Source: an uncultured Saprospiraceae bacterium (GTDB lineage Bacteria; Bacteroidota; Bacteroidia; Chitinophagales; Saprospiraceae). Taken from it: 11,393 nucleotides of DNA. Below are positions 7,765 to 11,393 of this stretch, one piece after another (position 1 is the first letter of the stretch; each line of letters starts with the position of its first letter). The translations under genes and the position numbers were made by a program. Location: assembly GCA_937127195.1 (NCBI GenBank), contig CAKZLT010000402.1, positions 1-11,393 on the forward strand, given 5' to 3'. The notes under the pieces were generated by a model, which was not told the DNA's origin, ran no database searches, and saw only the letters and a program-made list of their open reading frames with translations.

Positions 7765-7884
7765 GACGGTGGACGGACGCTAACGCTGACGGTTGACGGA
7801 CGCTGCGCTGACGGGCTTTTATTGGCGACCGTTAAATGCCGTCAGCGTAGCGTCCGTCAACCGTCAGGCGAAGCCGTCCGTCAA
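7765..7884. repeat. GACGG-type composite palindromic element, copy 1
   Basis: This GC-rich block starts at the stop codon of the PLP enzyme. The left arm (about 7768-7816) is built of GACGGAC and GACGGTT words with small variable inserts (CTAACG, CTGCG). The right arm (7838-7884) is its near-complement over about 47 bases. The centre (7815-7847, GCTTTTATTGGCGA then a TAAA word and CCGTCAGCG) is 30/33 identical to copy 2 at 8351-8383, in the same orientation. The whole can fold into one long hairpin. It may also end transcription of the upstream gene. Confidence 0.85.
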
Positions 7885-7916
7885 CCTAATTTTATGAACT
7901 TATTAAATTTAAGATT

Positions 7917-8270
7917 ATGGGAAACTTCAAGAGCTTACGAGTTTGGAAAGACAGTGTAAATCTTTCTGCAAACATTTATTATATCACTCGAAAAGAACCA
8001 TTTTCAAAAGACTTTGGACTTTCTAATCAAATACAAAGAGCCTCTGTATCAATTGCTTCCAATATAGCGGAGGGTGACGAAAGAGGCTCAAATAAAGAAT
8101 CTATTTACTTTTTCAATGTGGCAAAAGGTTCTGCCGCAGAGGTCATTACGCAGCTACACATAGCTCATAAAATAGGTTATATTGATAATTCCGTTTTGGA
8201 AAAACTAGAAAATCAAACCGAAAAAATAAGAGCTACTTTGAAAAATCTAATCAAAAGTCGGAAGGAATAA
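7917..8270 (+). CDS. Free-standing four-helix bundle protein (23S rRNA intervening-sequence / S23-like)
   Basis: The 117-residue protein matches the four-helix bundle family first known from proteins encoded in 23S rRNA intervening sequences. The signature is seen: FKSLRVWKDS (4-13), LSNQIQRASVSIASNIAEG (35-53), then FFNVAKGSAAEVITQL (65-80) and helix 4 (92-115). Related small bundles form oligomers and include the Avd accessory protein of diversity-generating retroelements; no reverse transcriptase or variable repeat is present here, and this gene is not inside an rRNA. The molecular role of free-standing members is unknown to me. The gene has its own ATG with an A/T-rich leader. It is closely boxed in by two copies of the GACGG element (33 bp before, directly after the stop), suggesting that gene and repeats belong together. 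Confidence 0.88.
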   Translation: MGNFKSLRVWKDSVNLSANIYYITRKEPFSKDFGLSNQIQRASVSIASNIAEGDERGSNKESIYFFNVAKGSAAEVITQLHIAHKIGYIDNSVLEKLENQTEKIRATLKNLIKSRKE

Positions 8271-8461
8271 GACGGTTGACGGACGGCTTTGCCTGACGGT
8301 TGACGGACGGCTTTGCCTTGACGGTTGACGGACGGCTTTGCCTTGACGGTGCTTTTATTGGCGATCATTAAAGGCCGTCAGCGAGGAACGAGCGTCCGTC
8401 AGCGAAGCGTCCGTCAGCCATCAGGCGAAGCCGTCCGTCAACCGTCAGCGTCCGTCCATCG
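8271..8461. repeat. GACGG-type composite palindromic element, copy 2, with tandem 24/25-bp units
   Basis: The element starts immediately after the TAA stop of the four-helix bundle gene. The left arm has three nearly identical tandem units (8271-8294, 8295-8319, 8320-8344), each GACGGTTGACGGACGG plus the mini-palindrome GGCTTTGCC; the first unit is one T shorter. The core at 8351-8383 is 30/33 identical to copy 1. The right arm (8374-8461) carries the complementary CCGTC words with inserts such as GCGAAGC, GGCGAAGCC and GCGAGGAACGAGC. An A10 run follows. The block is much more GC-rich than its surroundings. Confidence 0.88.
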
Positions 8462-8650
8462 ACTTTAAAAAAAAAACCTATATCATTGAAAAGGACAAAA
8501 ACTTATTATAATTTCGCGGACTCAATAAAATTGAAGTTTTTTTAATAAAATTTCAATTTATTTTAGTGTTCTTTAGATAATTAATAAAATGAGACTGTTT
8601 ATTAGACTTCATTCTTAATTATCTTTTTTTAATTGTCAATTACATTTACA
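8462..8650 (+). promoter_or_regulatory. AT-rich upstream region of serA
   Basis: This region should contain the serA promoter. A TTGAAA/TATAAT pair near 8487-8513 is spaced only 15 bases apart, so it is weak evidence. An AT-only hairpin (AAATTGAA at 8528-8535 with TTCAATTT at 8552-8559) lies in the probable leader. No ORF or RNA gene is seen. Confidence 0.3.
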
Positions 8651-9877
8651 ATGAAACATTCTTTTCCTAAAGAAAAAATCAAAGTCGTCCTTTTTGAAGC
8701 TATTCATCCAAATGCGGTTAAAGTATTCAAAAAGCGTGGCTATACGAACGTAGAATTATTAGACAGGGCTTATTCGGAAGATGAGCTTATCGAAAAATTA
8801 CAAGATGTTCGCATCATTGGTATTCGTTCTAAAACACAAATTACTAAGCGCGTTTTAGATAATGCACCCAAATTACAAGCAATTGCCTGTTTTTGTATCG
8901 GAACGAATCAGGTAGATTTGGTTTCTGCTGCCGAAAAAGGTATTGCTGTTTTCAATTCTCCTTATAGTAATACGCGTTCAGTTGCCGAATTGGTGGTTGC
9001 AAATGTTGTCTTTTTGATGCGTGGTATTCAGGAAAAAAGCCTTGGCGCGCATAGAGGCGACTGGTTCAAAGTGGCTAAAAACTCTTTTGAGGTTCGTGGT
9101 AAAAAATTAGGCATTGTTGGCTATGGTCACATTGGTTCGCAAGTTTCGGTATTGGCGGAAGCAATGGGAATGCAAGTACTTTATTATGATGTAGTTCCGA
9201 AGTTGCCAATGGGAAATGCTCAAGCAATGGACACTTTGGAGGAATTGTTGGCACAATCTGATGTGGTCACGCTTCATGTACCAGGTACGCCGCAGACCAA
9301 AAACATGATTACGGCAACCGAATTTTCGCAAATGAAAAAAGGTGCGGCATTCATTAATTTGAGTCGTGGAAATGTCGTTGTTATTGATGATTTGAAAGCA
9401 GCACTTGAAAGTAAGCATATTCGTGGTGCGTCTTTGGATGTCTTTCCGTCAGAACCTAAAAGTAAAAACGACCGTTTTGAGTCTGCTTTGCAAGGTTTGG
9501 ATAATGTGATTTTGACACCTCATATTGGTGGTTCGACCGAAGAAGCTCAAGAAAATATCGGTATTGATGCTGCTCAAAAGTTGGCGAACTACATGGATAC
9601 TGGCTCAACCACAGGTTGTCACTCTATTCCAGAAGTACAATTACCTATTCAGAATGGAGCGCATCGCATTTTGCATATTCATAAAAATGTACCTGGCGTA
9701 CTTAATATGATTAATACAACTATTTTTAATCTGAATTTGAATATTTCTCGTCAATATTTGTCAACTAATGAGCAAATTGGCTATGCTGTGATTGATGTCA
9801 AACAGGATTTTTCGGAGCAATTGCTTCAAGTTTTGAGAGATATTGACCATACGGTTCGTGCTAGAGTTCTTTATTAA
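8651..9877 (+). CDS. serA: D-3-phosphoglycerate dehydrogenase (ACT-domain type)
   Basis: SerA oxidises 3-phosphoglycerate with NAD+ in the first step of serine synthesis. The protein is 408 residues from the ATG at 8651; an in-frame TTG at 8633 is less likely. It matches the compact E. coli-type enzyme: CFCIGTNQVDL, SNTRSVAELVVANV, the Rossmann loop GIVGYGHIG (154-162), and catalytic Arg239, Glu268 and His291 (in TPHIGGSTEEAQ). Trp138 of the hinge region is kept. The C-terminal ACT domain (about 342-408, ending VRARVLY) retains His344, Asn346 and Asn364, the serine-binding residues in E. coli numbering, so feedback inhibition by serine is expected. serC and serB are not in the window. The gene stands alone between the GACGG repeats and a strong downstream hairpin. 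Confidence 0.97.
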   Translation: MKHSFPKEKIKVVLFEAIHPNAVKVFKKRGYTNVELLDRAYSEDELIEKLQDVRIIGIRSKTQITKRVLDNAPKLQAIACFCIGTNQVDLVSAAEKGIAVFNSPYSNTRSVAELVVANVVFLMRGIQEKSLGAHRGDWFKVAKNSFEVRGKKLGIVGYGHIGSQVSVLAEAMGMQVLYYDVVPKLPMGNAQAMDTLEELLAQSDVVTLHVPGTPQTKNMITATEFSQMKKGAAFINLSRGNVVVIDDLKAALESKHIRGASLDVFPSEPKSKNDRFESALQGLDNVILTPHIGGSTEEAQENIGIDAAQKLANYMDTGSTTGCHSIPEVQLPIQNGAHRILHIHKNVPGVLNMINTTIFNLNLNISRQYLSTNEQIGYAVIDVKQDFSEQLLQVLRDIDHTVRARVLY

Positions 9878-9905
9878 ATAATGGATAATTGATAATGTAT
9901 AATTA
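9878..9905 (+). repeat. Heptamer tandem repeat after serA
   Basis: Four consecutive 7-base units follow the serA stop codon directly: ATAATGG, ATAATTG, ATAATGT, ATAATTA. Period-7 AT-rich repeats of this kind occur after genes in several bacteria. No function is evident. Confidence 0.65.
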
Positions 9906-9907
9906 CC

Positions 9908-9970
9908 TAAGATTCGTGTTCAACCTTTACTAAACTTTGAAAATTTAGTAAACGTTAAACACGAATCTTA
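9908..9970 (+). terminator. 27-bp hairpin downstream of serA (probable terminator or palindromic repeat)
   Basis: The left arm (9908-9934, TAAGATTCGTGTT... ending TTTACTAAA) pairs with 9944-9970 with two mismatches around a 9-base loop CTTTGAAAA. It begins 31 bases after the serA stop. No U-run follows, so rho-independent termination is uncertain; it may instead protect the 3' end or be an interspersed palindromic repeat. Confidence 0.6.
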
Positions 9971-10040
9971 AATCATATTGAACCATATTTGTTTTAGATA
10001 AAAGATTTATCAAGTTTCAAAAAATTATTGTGTAAACGCT

Positions 10041-10198
10041 GCTACTACCTCATTGTCAGCTCGACTGACAATCCCTGAAAATGTTATTATTTAGAATTTT
10101 CTAAACAAACTATCCATTTTGTTGGTCTTTATGCGATAATTCCTAAAATGAAAACTTCTCTAAAAGATTGTCAGTCGAGCTGACAATGAGGTAGTAGC
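10041..10198. mobile_element. MITE-like element with perfect 33-bp terminal inverted repeats
   Basis: GCTACTACCTCATTGTCAGC... (10041-10073) is exactly repeated as its complement at 10166-10198. Each arm also contains its own hairpin, ATTGTCAG-CTCGA-CTGACAAT (10052-10072). The 92-bp AT-rich spacer has no ORF and contains the palindrome TTTAGAATTTTCTAAA (10090-10105). The complementarity continues imperfectly outward (AAACG before, CGTTTT after). No clear target-site duplication is seen. It may be a non-autonomous element, a REP doublet, or an RNA hairpin locus in the Crp/Fnr gene's upstream region. Confidence 0.6.
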
Positions 10199-10277
10199 CG
10201 TTTTAGAAAACTTCAATTTTTATTTCAAAGCTTTGCGTAACATTAATTATTCATTTTTATAAAAAATCTATTATCCA

Positions 10278-10961
10278 ATGATTTCAACCGACAATTTACA
10301 CTATCAAAGGCTTTTGCAAAAGCACTTTCCGAGTATTACGGAATATAACCTCATCAAGGAGATATTGGAATACGGACAGGTTCAGACTGTGCCAGCGAAT
10401 ACGGTTATTTTGGAGGATGGTCATTATGTCAAAGGTATTCCGTTGGTGTTAGAAGGAGTCATTAAAGTATCTCGAACGGATGCGCTAGGTAAGGAATTGT
10501 TCTTGCATTATATCAATCCTGGGGAAACTTGTTCGGTGACTTTGACTTGTTGTCGCATTGATAAAAAGTCTCAACTCAAAAGCGTTGCCGAAGCGGAAAC
10601 GACCTTGATTAATGTTCCTATTAAATATATGGAAATCTGGATGACGAAGTTTCCGAGCTGGAAAAACTTCGTGATGTTGAGCTACGACCAGCGATTGAAT
10701 CAACTGATTCAGGTGATTGATACGATTACTTTTGAAAAAATGGATAATCGCTTAGTCAAATACCTCAATCAAAAATCAAAAGCTATCAACTCGATGGTTA
10801 TTCATACGACGCACGCTCAAATTGCCACAGATTTGAATGCTTCGCGAGAAGCTATTTCGAGATTATTGAAGCAAATGGAGAAGGATGGCGTGGTTGAGTT
10901 GGGACGTAATAAGATTGAGTTGAAAATTAGACCAGATTTAACCTCCGAGATTTCGGAGTAA
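10278..10961 (+). CDS. Crp/Fnr-family transcriptional regulator
   Basis: The 227-residue cytoplasmic regulator has an N-terminal cyclic-nucleotide-binding-like beta barrel (about 25-125, with VILEDGHYVKGIPLVLEGVIKV and YINPGE) split from a long dimer helix (about 128-158). A C-terminal winged helix-turn-helix follows at 176-215 (THAQIATDLNASREAISRLL, then GVVELGRNKIEL). The phosphate-binding RxS motif of cAMP-binding CRP is not obvious. Instead the barrel has Cys85-x5-Cys91-Cys92, a cluster I associate with a Bacteroidota subgroup of this family; redox, metal or NO sensing is possible but unproven. The ATG lies 80 bp after the MITE-like element, in an AT-rich leader that includes the palindrome CAAAGCTTTG (10226-10235), a possible operator. 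No neighbour reveals its regulon. Confidence 0.92.
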   Translation: MISTDNLHYQRLLQKHFPSITEYNLIKEILEYGQVQTVPANTVILEDGHYVKGIPLVLEGVIKVSRTDALGKELFLHYINPGETCSVTLTCCRIDKKSQLKSVAEAETTLINVPIKYMEIWMTKFPSWKNFVMLSYDQRLNQLIQVIDTITFEKMDNRLVKYLNQKSKAINSMVIHTTHAQIATDLNASREAISRLLKQMEKDGVVELGRNKIELKIRPDLTSEISE

Positions 10962-10990
10962 ACAAGATTTAACAAGATGCCTAGTTAATA

Positions 10991-11023
10991 AAGCGTTGGA
11001 CGCCTTGAAGGCGTCCAACGCTT
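10991..11023. repeat. Perfect 14-bp hairpin downstream of the Crp/Fnr gene
   Basis: AAGCGTTGGACGCC (10991-11004) pairs perfectly with 11010-11023 around the 5-base loop TTGAA, 29 bases after the stop codon. It is GC-rich but has no U-run after it. It may end transcription, and it shares a core with the hairpin at 11101-11135. Confidence 0.65.
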
Positions 11024-11100
11024 AAATTCCGCGACTTCTTACAATTTTCAGGATGTTTTAAATCCAATAATTATTGTAATTGAAGTGCTTTTTATATAAA

Positions 11101-11135
11101 TACGGGTCGGATGCTTTCAAGGTGTTCGACCCGTA
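11101..11135. repeat. Second, diverged hairpin of the same type
   Basis: TACGGGTCGGATGCT (11101-11115) pairs with 11121-11135 around the loop TTCAA; 15 pairs include four G-U wobbles. The core GGATGCTTTCAAGGTGTTC resembles GGACGCCTTGAAGGCGTCC of the hairpin 78 bases upstream. The stem is kept while the bases differ, suggesting two related palindromes between the Crp/Fnr gene and the LRR gene. Confidence 0.55.
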
Positions 11136-11226
11136 ACTCGTTAACTATCATCCATTAATTGCAACCTTTTTTATATCTTTATCAAACAACGCACCAAATC
11201 AATCATATATAATCACTTATCACAGT

Positions 11227-11393
11227 ATGGCAAAGACTTTAGCTCAACAACTTATCGCAGCAGAAAAAATCAATCGAACGGGCAAAATCGACTTAGGAAA
11301 CTGTGGCTTGACGGAATTACCTGAAGAGTTATTTGAGTTGGTATGGTTGAAAGAGTTATGGTTAGGAAGTTTTAATTATGACCTTAAAACGAC
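11227..11393 (+). CDS. Leucine-rich-repeat protein, 5' part only
   Basis: An open frame starts at the ATG at 11227 and runs off the window, giving 55 complete codons. After an N-terminal helix (AKTLAQQLIAAEKIN), residues 20-46 read as LRR units: KIDLGNCGLTELPEELFELV, then WLKELWLG. The pattern of L, N/C, L and LPxxL with about 23 residues per repeat is that of bacterial LRR proteins. In Bacteroidota such starts often lead into Roco-type proteins (LRR-Roc GTPase-COR), but that part is outside the window. No signal peptide is visible, which fits a cytoplasmic protein. Confidence 0.75.
   Translation, partial: MAKTLAQQLIAAEKINRTGKIDLGNCGLTELPEELFELVWLKELWLGSFNYDLKT

Noticed and set aside
7917..8270. 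Avd gene of a diversity-generating retroelement
   Set aside because: The fold family is shared, but there is no reverse transcriptase and no template or variable repeat pair in the window.
8271..8461. CRISPR-like tandem repeats
   Set aside because: Units are head-to-tail with no unique spacers of constant length, the right side carries inverted words, and no cas gene is present.
7765..8461. Intervening sequence within a 23S rRNA gene
   Set aside because: Flanking DNA is protein-coding and repeats; no rRNA sequence is visible on either side.
8633..8650. TTG start for serA, adding 6 residues
   Set aside because: With the ATG at 8651 key residues take the E. coli numbering almost exactly, and ATG is used by all neighbours.
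6808..9877. Serine operon of the PLP enzyme, four-helix bundle gene and serA
   Set aside because: The GACGG hairpin blocks and a 190-bp AT-rich gap before serA argue against one transcript; the functional link is only suggestive.
10030..10210. Target-site duplication around the inverted-repeat element
   Set aside because: The flanks (AAACGCT and CGTTTTA) continue as imperfect inverted repeats and show no direct duplication.

Overview
The window looks like a chromosomal piece of an AT-rich member of the Bacteroidota. The main evidence is a secreted subtilisin-like protease ending in a type IX secretion (T9SS) sorting domain, a secretion system confined to that phylum. A-rich stretches rather than Shine-Dalgarno sequences before the start codons, a Crp/Fnr regulator of a Bacteroidota-like type, and a free-standing four-helix bundle gene agree with this. 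A more exact placement (Saprospiria or Cytophagia-like) would be a guess.

Layout. 1-311 holds a 32-bp inverted repeat and two hairpin terminators. 312-1970 (minus strand) is the T9SS subtilase; all other genes are on the plus strand. 2437-3120 is a TetR-type regulator, divergent from the protease, with its own terminator. 3248-4183 is a CPBP-type membrane protein, followed by a long 'ACCACAAAG' inverted repeat. 4660-6588 is glycogen branching enzyme (glgB), ending in a strong terminator. 6808-7764 is a PLP enzyme of the serine racemase / threonine dehydratase type, preceded by a nested hairpin leader. 7765-8461 is a GC-rich GACGG-repeat island with a four-helix bundle (S23/IVP-like) gene in its middle. 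8651-9877 is serA (phosphoglycerate dehydrogenase with ACT domain). 9878-10277 is a repeat-rich gap with a heptamer repeat, a 27-bp hairpin and a 158-bp MITE-like element. 10278-10961 is a Crp/Fnr regulator, followed by two similar hairpins. 11227 to the end is the start of a leucine-rich-repeat protein.

Most genes are separated by large gaps with terminators or hairpins, so they are probably single transcription units, not one operon. The only metabolic link is serine: serA makes serine, and the PLP enzyme probably racemises or deaminates it. The most unusual part is the repeat biology. Nearly every intergenic gap carries a different long palindrome. The four-helix bundle gene sits between two same-orientation copies of one composite GACGG hairpin element, which suggests a small repeat/protein unit like REP-RAYT systems but with an unrelated protein. 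That is inference from one locus.
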